Shown here: piece by piece, positions 41,630 through 51,091 of the stretch | How positions within the stretch are numbered: position 1 is the first letter of the stretch | Layout of the letters: every line of letters starts with the position of its first letter | Assembly: GCA_017948555.1 (NCBI GenBank) | Contig: JAFMYY010000014.1 | Span: 62,001-126,000, forward strand | Reading direction: 5' to 3' | DNA from: Cesiribacteraceae bacterium YIM B00369 | Lineage (GTDB): Bacteria; Bacteroidota; Bacteroidia; Cytophagales; Cyclobacteriaceae | DNA length: 64,000 nucleotides | Translations under genes and position numbers: made by a program | Notes under the pieces: generated by a model | Databases searched by the model: none | The model's input: the letters and a program-made list of their open reading frames with translations, nothing else | What the model was told of the DNA's origin: nothing

Positions 41630-42797
41630 GAAAACAGTTAGCAGCCTTGCCGGATTGGTAGGCTTTGAACAAAGAAAGGATCTTGCTATCCCTGCCCTTG
41701 ATGATGCTTTGCTTATCAGCAGGTCCGGTAAACTCTTTAATAAGGGAGTGCATGAACTGGTTAATCTTGAAAATATCTTCCTTACCTGCCCTGATTTCTC
41801 TCGTTACAATACCACCCAGACAGAAGGGGAGCTATTCAATGAGCATCTTTCCGGCATGGTGGACAGTGCCATTACAAATGTTTTACATGGCCTTGTAAAT
41901 AAAAAAAAGCTATACACCCTAACAAAAGACACACTAACGCAAACAAAGCTTTATGATGGTGTTGGAAGGTTGGCTGATAAGATCATTGCCCACAACAGGT
42001 TTGTAGGCTTTCAGATTGAAACTAAAGAGGGAAGGTTAGGGGTACTGCCTATTATCAGGCGTATAATGATTCAGGTAACCGATCAGAACCCTAACCTGAA
42101 GTTTTACATTTATCATCCGGAACAGGCAGAACCACTGATGGTAGTGAATGCCGGAAGCCTTACGCCTCAGAATGGCTTTAGTGCTGTTAACGTGCTGATG
42201 CTTGAAAACATCCTGATGGATACAGCTTTCACCTCATACGATAAGCTTATTGTAGGCTATTATGAGGAAGATTTAACCGGACAGGCAGTAAACAAGGATA
42301 CCGATTTAAGCAAGGCCCCCTGCGGAAGCTGTAACCGGACTAACAACTTAATGTATTGGAGTTGGGCTAACAACATTGCTATTCATCCTTTTGAGGTTGC
42401 CAGTGATGATATAGACAGCACAGGAAGGACACAATTCAGATCAACTGATATGCAGTTCAAGTATACCACTAATTGGGGCTTAAACCTTGAAATAGCTATT
42501 AACTGTGAAATATCAGAGTTTCTTATCCAGAACCAAAACAGCCTTGCAGCTCCTGTTGCAGATCAGTTTGCAGTGTTAGCACTGGAGCAGATAATGAACA
42601 GCACAAGGGAGAACAGTGTAAGCGAAAAGACTAAACAGTTAGCATATACCGCCCTTGATGGTGGAGAGAACAGCCCCGGTATGTATAAAAAATTAGATCA
42701 GGCACTTGAAAATCTAAGCTTTGACTTTTCAGGCTTTGATTCTCCCTGCCTGCCTTGCAATACAAAAACAGGAGTTAAGTATACATCAGTATTTTAG
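41616..42797 (+). CDS. Putative head-tail connector / structural protein
   Basis: 393 residues, mixed fold, with two Cys pairs (PCGSCNR and PCLPCN). No family recognised, but the position right after the capsid gene and its size suggest a neck or connector protein. Large for an adaptor, so a second virion function is possible. Confidence 0.5.
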   Translation: MFNIKKTVSSLAGLVGFEQRKDLAIPALDDALLISRSGKLFNKGVHELVNLENIFLTCPDFSRYNTTQTEGELFNEHLSGMVDSAITNVLHGLVNKKKLYTLTKDTLTQTKLYDGVGRLADKIIAHNRFVGFQIETKEGRLGVLPIIRRIMIQVTDQNPNLKFYIYHPEQAEPLMVVNAGSLTPQNGFSAVNVLMLENILMDTAFTSYDKLIVGYYEEDLTGQAVNKDTDLSKAPCGSCNRTNNLMYWSWANNIAIHPFEVASDDIDSTGRTQFRSTDMQFKYTTNWGLNLEIAINCEISEFLIQNQNSLAAPVADQFAVLALEQIMNSTRENSVSEKTKQLAYTALDGGENSPGMYKKLDQALENLSFDFSGFDSPCLPCNTKTGVKYTSVF

Positions 42798-42798
42798 C

Positions 42799-42909
42799 GT
42801 GAGCGAAGAAGAAAAAAGGCGTGGAGGATTAAGCAGGGAATACATAATAGCCCAACTGAAAAGAATGGGCTATGTGTATGCAGGTAAAGGTAAATGGAAA
42901 AGGGTATAA
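42799..42909 (+). CDS. Tiny basic protein
   Basis: 36 residues from a GTG directly after the previous stop. Gly/Lys/Arg-rich (GGLSREYIIAQLKRMGYVYA). Its frame is longer upstream but would overlap the connector gene; the GTG start is preferred. Weak. Confidence 0.4.
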   Translation: MSEEEKRRGGLSREYIIAQLKRMGYVYAGKGKWKRV

Positions 42910-42910
42910 C

Positions 42911-43351
42911 ATGGGATTAGCAGTATTTGAAAACCTTAAGCGTAAGATTAAATCTGTTCCTGTTGAAGAGTTCATTAAGGAAGTAGCAGAGGATAAGGAA
43001 GCGGAACTTGCTGACCTTAACATTTTCCAGCTAAAGGAAGGTAAGGATAATGAAGGAGAAACTATTGAACCGGAATACACGCCATTTACCAAGCAGATAA
43101 AAGCCTTTAAAGGACAGCCAACAGACAGGGTAACCCTTGAAGATACAGGAGCATTCCACAGAAGCTTAAAAGCGGATGTAAGGGGAAAGAAAATTCATTT
43201 TGATGCTACAGACCCCAAAACCACTAAACTGGTTAAGAAATACGGAGGGCAGATATTCGGCCTTGATGATGAAAGCAAATGGAAGTTTAGTCAGGATATT
43301 CTGAAGGATGAACTGATTGAGAAAACACGAAACTACATGACAGGTGAATAA
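42911..43351 (+). CDS. Putative neck protein
   Basis: 146 residues from MGLAVFENLKRKIK at 42911. A charged helical N-terminus and a strand-like centre (TPFTKQIKAFKGQPTDRVTL, GRGKKIHFDATD-type strands) fit a head-tail joining protein of the HK97 gp10 group by position. Not recognised by sequence. Confidence 0.5.
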   Translation: MGLAVFENLKRKIKSVPVEEFIKEVAEDKEAELADLNIFQLKEGKDNEGETIEPEYTPFTKQIKAFKGQPTDRVTLEDTGAFHRSLKADVRGKKIHFDATDPKTTKLVKKYGGQIFGLDDESKWKFSQDILKDELIEKTRNYMTGE

Positions 43352-43366
43352 CGACATTATTTTAGG

Positions 43367-43906
43367 ATGAGCAACCTTAACACAGACATAGTATACATCC
43401 CTCAACCCGTTAACCTTGACAGGCATATACAGACTATCCAGAAGAAGCTGGAAGGTCTTACATGGCTTGAAAAGAGCTTTGGCAGGGCTTTTCGTGTGCC
43501 TGATTTTAAGCATGGGCATAAGACACCTGTGTTTTACCCCGGACGATTTACAGGGAAGGACTACCAACCACTTCACAAGAACGACAAGCTTAAAAGCTAC
43601 TCTTTTATTGTCGCAGAGGATAACGCTAATTACAGGTTTGATGAAATAATCCTGCAAGGCGTTAGCATCATCTTTTGGCTTGACCTGCAAAAGATAGACA
43701 GCACTAAGGAATATATCTACACCGAAGAACTGAGAAAGGATGTGCTGAAGATTTTAAAAAGGACTCCTGTTGAGTTGACATACAACCGCTACTTCTCAGA
43801 TGCAAAGAATGTATTTCACGGTTTCGACACCTACCAGAAGGACATTATGTATCCCTACGCCTGCATGAAGTTTGATGTTACTATAAGCTATACTGAAGAG
43901 TGTTAA
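43367..43906 (+). CDS. Putative tail terminator-like protein
   Basis: 179 residues, a compact alpha/beta-looking protein with SYSFIVAEDNANYRFDEIIL and FWLDLQKID. Position between neck and tail genes is that of the tail terminator (lambda gpU class). Sequence gives no firm proof. TTAAACAATTAA follows its stop. Confidence 0.5.
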   Translation: MSNLNTDIVYIPQPVNLDRHIQTIQKKLEGLTWLEKSFGRAFRVPDFKHGHKTPVFYPGRFTGKDYQPLHKNDKLKSYSFIVAEDNANYRFDEIILQGVSIIFWLDLQKIDSTKEYIYTEELRKDVLKILKRTPVELTYNRYFSDAKNVFHGFDTYQKDIMYPYACMKFDVTISYTEEC

Positions 43907-43920
43907 ACAATTAATAAGCA

Positions 43921-45324
43921 ATGAATATACACGGGGAAGATTTCTATTACAACTTAGTTCATCCGGTTACAAAGGCCAATATCAGAGTATTTAAGGAAAT
44001 TGATATTGAAGGGGATTTTGAGGAAAAAATATGGTATCAGGTAACCCATGATACAGGTGGTAACCCTATGACTCAGGAGATTGTAGCAGCCAATCCTGAT
44101 ATGTATATATACAAAGACAGGATGTACTTCAAGAAGGGCGCAGGTGGAGGTTCCCTTTCATCCGGTGGTAAAATACCTGTGGATTCCAGAATAGTTTATG
44201 TAGGTGATAGTATCACTGCTCATCAGTTTACAGTAAGTGGAGGACAATATTTTTACATGACCAGCGGATATGCATCATGGGCTAATATATTATCAGGACA
44301 TAAGTTTTATCAACCTATAGGTGGTAATAAAGGGGTTGCAGGAGAAAGAACAGATCAGATTATTGCAAGACTTGGTGCTATACTGGCACTCAGACCTAAA
44401 GTTACTGTTATGTTACTTGGTACAAATGATACTTCTCAATCAATACCTGAAGCAACTATCAAGAGGAATCTTAATATCATTTATAAGGCTTTAAGAAGTA
44501 TTGGTTCTAAAGTAGTTGCTATAACTATCCCTGATAGATTTGCTCCCACAGCATTACTTAGCTCTGCTAATGAAACTATAAGGCAGAATGTAAACAGTTG
44601 GATACTTTCTAATCCTGATGTAATATCTGTAGATTCTTCTATGCTTAATGATGCTTCATATTTCTCAGATGGTCTGCATACAAATGCAGCAGGAGCTTAT
44701 CTTTTAGGTACTGCTGTAGCTGAGAAGCTTAATACTTTAGTTGAGGATACTAATGTTGGTTATCAAATTGATCCTGAAGCTGTAAATAATTATTTATTAG
44801 CAGGTGGTACAAACAATGCAACAAGCTGGTCCACCCAATCAGGAAGTGCAGGAGGTGCTACTGTTGCTACAAGTAAAGTAGTAGAAGATGGAGAGAATAA
44901 ACAGTTGCTTACCATTAGTGGAAGTTACACAGGAAACCTGAGAGAAGCAGGACTAAAGCAAACATACAGTAATCATACTTATTTCCAATCTGGTGATACA
45001 GTAGAAGGGATTATTGAGTTTGAAGTATTGGAGCCTTTAGTAAACATTAAAGAATTTAAATTAATGTTAGTTATTTTCTCTGCTTCATGGGCTAATATTC
45101 TGGCAGGAACAAATGGCCTTTCAGGATCAGTGGACCAATCCCTAACCATAGAGCCGGGCAGATACGTCATGAAAACACCCGCAATAGTAGTAGGGGATGC
45201 TGCTGTTCCTGCAATAACCGAAACAACTATTTTAGCGGGCTTTGTTGATGCTGCTGCTTCTCAGCCTGTTAATGCAAAGATTAAAATCCACCGGATAGGA
45301 TCAAGAAAGGTGAATTCAATATAA
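43921..45324 (+). CDS. SGNH/GDSL-type hydrolase in the tail region
   Basis: 467 residues. An N-terminal domain of about 80 residues (strand-like, probably virion anchoring) is followed by an SGNH hydrolase: VYVGDSITAHQ with the nucleophile serine, GNKGVAGERTDQI with the Gly, VMLLGTNDTS with the Asn, and FSDGLHTNAAG with the Asp-His pair. The C-terminal 180 residues are strand-rich (possible carbohydrate-binding). It probably de-acetylates or cleaves a surface polysaccharide during infection. The middle uses more AGA, GCT and TCT codons than the flanking genes. Confidence 0.8.
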   Translation: MNIHGEDFYYNLVHPVTKANIRVFKEIDIEGDFEEKIWYQVTHDTGGNPMTQEIVAANPDMYIYKDRMYFKKGAGGGSLSSGGKIPVDSRIVYVGDSITAHQFTVSGGQYFYMTSGYASWANILSGHKFYQPIGGNKGVAGERTDQIIARLGAILALRPKVTVMLLGTNDTSQSIPEATIKRNLNIIYKALRSIGSKVVAITIPDRFAPTALLSSANETIRQNVNSWILSNPDVISVDSSMLNDASYFSDGLHTNAAGAYLLGTAVAEKLNTLVEDTNVGYQIDPEAVNNYLLAGGTNNATSWSTQSGSAGGATVATSKVVEDGENKQLLTISGSYTGNLREAGLKQTYSNHTYFQSGDTVEGIIEFEVLEPLVNIKEFKLMLVIFSASWANILAGTNGLSGSVDQSLTIEPGRYVMKTPAIVVGDAAVPAITETTILAGFVDAAASQPVNAKIKIHRIGSRKVNSI

Positions 45325-45566
45325 TGCTACAAACAGCTATAATCTTAGGACTTCTTAACTCTACCATCCTCCTTTCCTTTATGAAATGGGGATGGATAGA
45401 CTTATACCAGATGCACCGCAAAGAGTGGATGCCTGATAACTGCTTTCTGTGCTTTGGATTCTGGCTTGCATGGATAGAGGTTATTATCCTATTCTTTGTC
45501 ATGCCTTCATGGGGATTATTATTAGTTCCCTTCCTTGCTACTCCTATTACAAGAAAACTGATTTAA
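45324..45566 (+). CDS. Small membrane protein in the tail gene block
   Basis: 80 residues with two to three hydrophobic segments (about 3-18, 42-58, 60-72). Overlaps its neighbours by one base on each side. A membrane protein between an enzyme and tail chaperones is unusual; function unknown. Confidence 0.55.
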   Translation: MLQTAIILGLLNSTILLSFMKWGWIDLYQMHRKEWMPDNCFLCFGFWLAWIEVIILFFVMPSWGLLLVPFLATPITRKLI

Positions 45567-46003
45567 TGGAAACCCTTACCACCAACAGGAAGAATAAAAT
45601 AGAACTGTATGCTTCCATCTATGAGCTGCCTATTAAGCGTTCTAATGCCTACAATAAGTATTCAGGAATGGATGCAGACATTGGAAGCGACAAAGAAGCA
45701 GTAGGCACTCACTATGATAAATTACTCATGTTCTTAGGATCAGGAAAGGACATGAACGAAGAAGCACAGAGGGAAGCAGCTAACCTTTATATGTACTGGC
45801 AGTTAGTCCATCAGGGGATTAACCCGAAGCATCTTTCCTTTGCCTGCATGGTCCATTCTGTTGATGGGGTAGTGTATAATGACCTTACAGAATCCGGATT
45901 GCAAAAGGTAGTGGATAAGCTTGCAGAGATTGAGGTTACAGAAGGTGAAATAAGGGAGTTCCTTGATGATGTAAAAAAAAACTTCAGGAAGAGCGGAAAG
46001 TAG
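45566..46003 (+). CDS. Tail assembly chaperone G
   Basis: 145 residues from METLTTNRKNK at 45566. Position right before the tape measure gene, a compact helical sequence, and a frameshift site near its 3' end identify it as a G-type tail chaperone. It ends at TAG 46001-46003. The slippery heptamer A-AAA-AAC lies at 45976-45982, about 7 codons before the stop. Confidence 0.75.
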   Translation: METLTTNRKNKIELYASIYELPIKRSNAYNKYSGMDADIGSDKEAVGTHYDKLLMFLGSGKDMNEEAQREAANLYMYWQLVHQGINPKHLSFACMVHSVDGVVYNDLTESGLQKVVDKLAEIEVTEGEIREFLDDVKKNFRKSGK

Positions 46004-46356
46004 CATTCCCTGAGAAGTTTAATCAGCCTGACCCTTACCTTGAAAAGATCAGGCAAAGGACATCACTGGAAATAAACTACATGCAAAACGGCTTTGATCC
46101 TGCTGTACTTAAGAAGATTGAGAACATTGAAGATCAGCTCCTGCAAATGCACAAGCCCAACAACTACAACATGGCAGACCCTGAAAACATCCTTTTAGAT
46201 GCAGACAGGACATTTGAAAGGCTGTGCTGTAGTCTTGAAGATCATGGAATACAAAGGCCGGAAGAGTTAAGCGAGTTTAAATTCTATAGCAGGATTGAGC
46301 ATATAGAACAGAAAGCAAGGCAGGGGAATAGTAGTAAAGAGTTTGTGGCAGAATAA
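45566..46356 (+). CDS. Tail assembly chaperone GT made by -1 frameshift
   Basis: Reading the AAA-AAA codons at 45974-45979 and slipping back one base at A-AAA-AAC (45976-45982) continues into a frame open until 46356. The fusion is about 263 residues, of which the T part (starting LQEERKVAFPEKFNQ) is about 125. G and GT proteins guide tail assembly around the tape measure. A short hairpin (CAGG with CCTG) follows the slip site. The T frame has no start of its own before 46081, so the frameshift is the natural way to express it. Confidence 0.75.
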
Positions 46357-46373
46357 GCACACAAAATAACAAT

Positions 46374-46400
46374 AAGCACTTGTAAAATGGTGCTTTTTTT
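46374..46400 (+). terminator. Strong intrinsic terminator before the tape measure gene
   Basis: AAGCAC (46374-46379) and GTGCTT (46390-46395) form a stem followed by TTTTTTTG. It separates the chaperone genes from the tape measure. Confidence 0.85.
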
Positions 46401-46409
46401 GTATATTTA
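46380..46409 (+). promoter_or_regulatory. Promoter candidate of the tape measure gene
   Basis: TTG at 46380-46382 and TATATTTA at 46402-46409 lie 19 bases apart; the -7 box is like that before the capsid gene. It overlaps the terminator, giving an exchange of one transcript for another. Confidence 0.45.
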
Positions 46410-46450
46410 GGAACCTATCTACATCCACCAGCGACACCTAACCGCTGGAA

Positions 46451-49400
46451 ATGTCAAATAATAACCAAGTATCCTTTTCGGATCTGTTCGATTTCAACGA
46501 CCGTACTCCTGTTGATAAGGGTATACAGGTTATTGAAGCCCTTGAAAAATCATACGCAGGTATGGTTGACTCCCTTACGTCCAGAAGTAAGGAAGCAGAA
46601 GCTGCATTAAAAGGATTTACAGGAACCCTTCAAAAACTCAAAGAAGCTAATAAGCCCGGAGCTTCCGACAGTGCCATTTCCGATAATGCAAAGGCATCCG
46701 CAGCCTTACGTAAGGAGATGGAAGCCCTTAAAAAGTCGCAGTCTGACTATCAGAAAACAATTGACACACTTAATAAACAGCTTGATAAGCTTAAGGATAG
46801 TAAGGATGCGTTATCCGATAAGAACACCCTTGAGGCAGGCAGTTTAGCTAAACTCAAAAAACAATTAAAGGAAGCCCAAACGCAGTATGAATTATTAGGA
46901 AAAGCTACAGATGATGCCACTAAAACTGATGCGCTAAAGAAGCTTACCGAAATAAACAACGAATACAAGAAGCAGAAAAAGATATTAGATGATGCCAAAA
47001 AAGCTAAGTCTGATATTACTAAATCTTACAAATCAGAGGCAGGCAGTTTAGATTCATTAAAGCAGCGACTGAAAGAGGCAGAAGCACATTATCTCTCTTT
47101 AGGTAAGGCTTCAGGTGAAATAGTTAAAAGTGATGCACTAAAGAAATTCACTGAGCTTAACAATGAATATAAAAAGCAGAAGGCAATTCTTGATGAGGCA
47201 AAGAAGGCTAAGATTGAAATTTCTAAAGCTAACGATGTTGAATCCGGAAGTCTTGTAGACCTTAAGAGGCAGTTAAAGGAAGCTGAGGAAGCCTACAGGA
47301 AGTTAACGATATCAGGGAATAAAAACAGTGAGGCAGACCCCGTAAGTCAGGAACAACTCAATAAAATTACTGAGTTGGGAGTGGCAGTTAAGAAAGGCGA
47401 AAAAGCCATGAGGGATGCAAAAAATGGGGTTGTAGTTGTTACAGGTTCTTATAATGCTTTAGCTCAGGAAGTAAACGAACTTAATCAGGATTTAAAAAAT
47501 TTACCGGAGGCTTGGGGGAAGAATAAAGCACAGGCTGAAGCACTCCAAAGGGTTATTTACAAGAAAACCCAAACCCTGAAGGATTTTGATGCAGCAGTCA
47601 ATCAGAACTTCAGGGATGTAGGTAAGTATCAGTTAGCCCTTCAGGGGTTAGGTACTACCTTTAAAGATGCGCTTGGCTTTGGTTCTGCCCTTGCCGTATT
47701 TGCCACTATATCAACAGCGTTCAAGAGTGCTATTGAAACAAATAAGGAGTTTGAAAAATCTCTTTCCTCCCTTTCTTCCATTACAGGAGCAACAGGACAG
47801 GATCTTGAATACTACAAAGAACAGGCAGCAGAGATAGGGCAAACCACTACACTATCAGCCTCACAGGCGGTAGAAGCGTTTAAGCTGATGGGTAGTGCAG
47901 CCCCTGAATTACTTAAGAACAGGGAAGCCCTTGCAGCTACTACAAGGGAAGCAGTAATACTTGCAGAAGCAGCGGGAATTGAGTTACCGGCAGCAACTCA
48001 GGCATTGGCATCTGCCATGAACCAGTTTAACCTGCCTGCATCGGAAGCAAACAGGCTGATTAATGCTTTAGCCGCGGGGTCTAAAGTTGGTGCCGCGGAA
48101 ATACCAGACCTGACAGCAGCAATGGATAAGGCAGGTAATACTGCTAAAGGCTTTAATGTTTCGGTAGAGGAAAGCGTTGCAGCCATCGAGGTATTAAGTA
48201 AGGCGAATATTAAGGGAGCAGAAGCAGGCACAGCATTACGGAACGTCCTGCTAACCATGCAGACAATAGACACCCTGCCACCTAAAGCACAGGCCAAACT
48301 GGAAGAGTATGGAGTAAGCCTTGAAAAGGTAAGCGATACCACCATTCCCTTACAGGAAAGAATGGAGGAACTGGCAAAGGTTACGGGGGATGCCTCTGCT
48401 ATGAAAGAGATATTCGGAAAGGAGAATATCAATGCCGGTGCTGCTATCCTGCAAAACACGAAACTACTTGCTGAATATACAGAAGGGGTAACAGGAACCA
48501 GTACAGCTTTAGATCAGGCAACTACCAATGTTGATAACCTTGACGGGGATTTAAAATCTCTTTCCTCAGTAATGGAATCGCTTGTACTGGAAGGCTCTAC
48601 CCTTAACGGATTAATGAGATCCTTAGTACAGGGGTTTACTGCTTTCCTGCTTGCAATCAAAGAAACTCCCCGATTCATTAAGGAGAATATAGGCCTTATC
48701 AGTGCTTTAGGTGTTGCCATTATAGCTTACAACACAGCACAGATCAACGCCAATGCCCTTAAGCTGAAGGATATTGCCCTTGCTAAGAAAAAGATAATAT
48801 GGGATAAGGCACAGGCAGTAGCCACAAGACTTACCACTACCTCACAGTGGAACCTGAATGCAGCCTTATCCGCTAACCCTATCGGGGCTGTAATAGTAGC
48901 AGTAGCAGCACTGGCAGCAGTGTTTGTAACCCTGTATAACAGGAGTGAAACCTTAAGAGCCGGAGTTGCCGGTTTATGGGAATCCCTGAAGGTTGTAGGG
49001 GAAAACATATCTGAGGTTTTTGATGTGTTGACAATTGATAATTTAACCAAAGGTTTAGTAACAGGTGATTTTAGTGCTATTACCGGAGCTTTCAAAAAAA
49101 TGGGAGAGGGTGCAGGTACAGCTTTTGCAGATGGTTATAACACTAAGCTAAAGGAAGAACATGATAAACTGGAGGCTGAAAGGATTAAGAACAATAATGC
49201 TTTAGTTGACCGAAACCAAAAATTAAGGAAGAGCGAGCTGGAAAAAGAACTTTCATTTCTCCGCAGAAAGAAAAGCCTGTTAAAAGAGGGTAGTGAGGAA
49301 GAGAAAGATTTGATTGAAAAAATCAACAAGAAGAAACAGGAGATAACTGATGCAGAAAGCAACTATCAAAAAATATTGGTAGACCGGAAGAAGAACGAGC

Positions 49401-51091
49401 TAGAGAGAGAAAAGAAACTTATTGATGAAAAGCTTCTTGCTGTGGAGAAAGGTAGTGAAGAAGAGATCAATCTTTTGATTGCCCGAAATGAAAAAATCAA
49501 AGAGATTAATGAGTTAGGTGCTAAAATCAATGTTGCAGGCTGGCAAGTGGATGGAAAAACAGATGATGAAATTGAAGCCGAGAGAAAGGCAGCAGAAGAA
49601 AAAGCTAAGATTAATGAAGAATACGCTAAGAAGGTGAGGGAAGCTACAAGGGAACTGAATAAGATACGCTTAGAGGAAGAGATTGCCACCAACAAGGCTA
49701 TCGCTGAAGATGAGAAGCGAACCCAAACAGAACGATTAATGGCTGTAAGGGATGTAACAGAAGCTGAGATAGGATTGCAAAAGATTGCAAGGGAAGCAGC
49801 ACTGGACAATACAGGCTTGATTAAAGAAGAGGTTGAGGTTATTGAAGAGAAGTTCAGAATTGCATCTGCTAATATTGAAAAAGAGATGCACAAGGCCCTT
49901 AATTCTATTGCCGGTGATTTTCAGAACATTTCAAGAGAGGCAAAGACTTTTGATGATTTACTCGCAGCCATAGGAGAGAAGGCAAAAGGAATTAAGTTCA
50001 ATGCTTTTCAGGATAATGAAACAGGTTATACTAAGGTATTAGCTGAACTTGAAAAATCTCTTGGAAGGGGGGAAGTAAATCTAAAGGAGTTTCATTCTTT
50101 ACAGCTTCAAGCGGAGCAAAACTTTCTAAAAAGCAGGCTTGACTTGCTAAAAGCTCAAAAGGCCCCTCTTAAGGAAATATATCAGGCTGAATTAGAACTG
50201 CAACGATCCTACAATAAGCAAAGACAGTTAGAGGGTGAAATGTCATGGGGGCAATATCTGCAATTAAGTGTAGATATCGCAAATAAAATAGCGGGAATGA
50301 CTGCTGCATTAGGGGCAAGAAAAGCAGATCAATATAATGAGGAGGTTGCAGCCCTTGAAGCAGCTAAAGAGCGTGAACTTCAGATTTTAAGCGATGATAA
50401 GGAAGCGCAAATGGCTATAGAGGAACAATTTGCGCTAAAGAAGAAAAAGCTTGATGAAGAAGAAGCAAAGAGAAGAAGGAAACAAGCGGTTTTTGAGAAG
50501 GCAATAGCAGTAACCCAAACCATTATTGATACAGCGAAAGGAGTTACAGCAGCACTGCCAAATATCCCATTATCTATTGCTATTGGAATTATGGGGGCAG
50601 CTCAATTAGCAACCATTGTAGCCCAGCCAATCCCTCAATATGCCAAAGGTACTGATAATGCACCTGAAGGATGGGCCATTGTGGATGAAGAAGGTCCGGA
50701 GATCCTTGAAAGAAAAGGGAAGCGGTACATAGGGCAGGATAAAGGCCCCCGCCTTACCTACTTGGAAAAAGGGGATAAGGTAATCCCTAATAACAAAGTG
50801 CAGGATATTCTGATGAAAGAACCGGCAAACAGGATGGTAAGTGATGTGCATAAGACCATGCAGTTAGGTTCTCAGAAGTTGCAGGAGATAGCCCCCAAAC
50901 CACTAAGCAGAAGTGATATTAATCAGGTGTTTGAGCTTAATAATATGAAGCTTATACAGGAGGTAAACAGCCTGAAAATGGCCCTGATAAACAAGCCTAC
51001 ATCACACATAAACCTTGATGAAAAAGGATTACAGCAGTGGATACAGGCCGGACAAAACAGAACCTACTACAGGAATAGAAAAAGATTATAA
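46451..51091 (+). CDS. Tape measure protein
   Basis: 1546 residues, the longest gene. The first 400 residues are coiled coil with three tandem copies of a block of about 68 residues (starting near 126, 195 and 263, each opening with E-A/S-GSL...LK...LKEA). A TP901-type core follows (residues 435-640: SSITGATGQDLEYYKEQAAE, LPASEANRLINALAAGSKVG). Hydrophobic segments lie near 745-770, 800-825 and 1370-1390. It sets tail length and helps DNA enter the cell. The usual proportion of about 1.5 angstrom per residue would give a tail near 230 nm, an inference. Confidence 0.92.
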   Translation: MSNNNQVSFSDLFDFNDRTPVDKGIQVIEALEKSYAGMVDSLTSRSKEAEAALKGFTGTLQKLKEANKPGASDSAISDNAKASAALRKEMEALKKSQSDYQKTIDTLNKQLDKLKDSKDALSDKNTLEAGSLAKLKKQLKEAQTQYELLGKATDDATKTDALKKLTEINNEYKKQKKILDDAKKAKSDITKSYKSEAGSLDSLKQRLKEAEAHYLSLGKASGEIVKSDALKKFTELNNEYKKQKAILDEAKKAKIEISKANDVESGSLVDLKRQLKEAEEAYRKLTISGNKNSEADPVSQEQLNKITELGVAVKKGEKAMRDAKNGVVVVTGSYNALAQEVNELNQDLKNLPEAWGKNKAQAEALQRVIYKKTQTLKDFDAAVNQNFRDVGKYQLALQGLGTTFKDALGFGSALAVFATISTAFKSAIETNKEFEKSLSSLSSITGATGQDLEYYKEQAAEIGQTTTLSASQAVEAFKLMGSAAPELLKNREALAATTREAVILAEAAGIELPAATQALASAMNQFNLPASEANRLINALAAGSKVGAAEIPDLTAAMDKAGNTAKGFNVSVEESVAAIEVLSKANIKGAEAGTALRNVLLTMQTIDTLPPKAQAKLEEYGVSLEKVSDTTIPLQERMEELAKVTGDASAMKEIFGKENINAGAAILQNTKLLAEYTEGVTGTSTALDQATTNVDNLDGDLKSLSSVMESLVLEGSTLNGLMRSLVQGFTAFLLAIKETPRFIKENIGLISALGVAIIAYNTAQINANALKLKDIALAKKKIIWDKAQAVATRLTTTSQWNLNAALSANPIGAVIVAVAALAAVFVTLYNRSETLRAGVAGLWESLKVVGENISEVFDVLTIDNLTKGLVTGDFSAITGAFKKMGEGAGTAFADGYNTKLKEEHDKLEAERIKNNNALVDRNQKLRKSELEKELSFLRRKKSLLKEGSEEEKDLIEKINKKKQEITDAESNYQKILVDRKKNELEREKKLIDEKLLAVEKGSEEEINLLIARNEKIKEINELGAKINVAGWQVDGKTDDEIEAERKAAEEKAKINEEYAKKVREATRELNKIRLEEEIATNKAIAEDEKRTQTERLMAVRDVTEAEIGLQKIAREAALDNTGLIKEEVEVIEEKFRIASANIEKEMHKALNSIAGDFQNISREAKTFDDLLAAIGEKAKGIKFNAFQDNETGYTKVLAELEKSLGRGEVNLKEFHSLQLQAEQNFLKSRLDLLKAQKAPLKEIYQAELELQRSYNKQRQLEGEMSWGQYLQLSVDIANKIAGMTAALGARKADQYNEEVAALEAAKERELQILSDDKEAQMAIEEQFALKKKKLDEEEAKRRRKQAVFEKAIAVTQTIIDTAKGVTAALPNIPLSIAIGIMGAAQLATIVAQPIPQYAKGTDNAPEGWAIVDEEGPEILERKGKRYIGQDKGPRLTYLEKGDKVIPNNKVQDILMKEPANRMVSDVHKTMQLGSQKLQEIAPKPLSRSDINQVFELNNMKLIQEVNSLKMALINKPTSHINLDEKGLQQWIQAGQNRTYYRNRKRL

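Noticed and set aside
46081-46356. Separate 91-residue gene before the tape measure
   Set aside because: Its frame continues upstream to the slip site without a stop, which fits the T part of a frameshift product better.
46750-49893. Long minus-strand frames inside the tape measure gene
   Set aside because: Ser/Leu-rich shadows of the charged coiled-coil coding strand.
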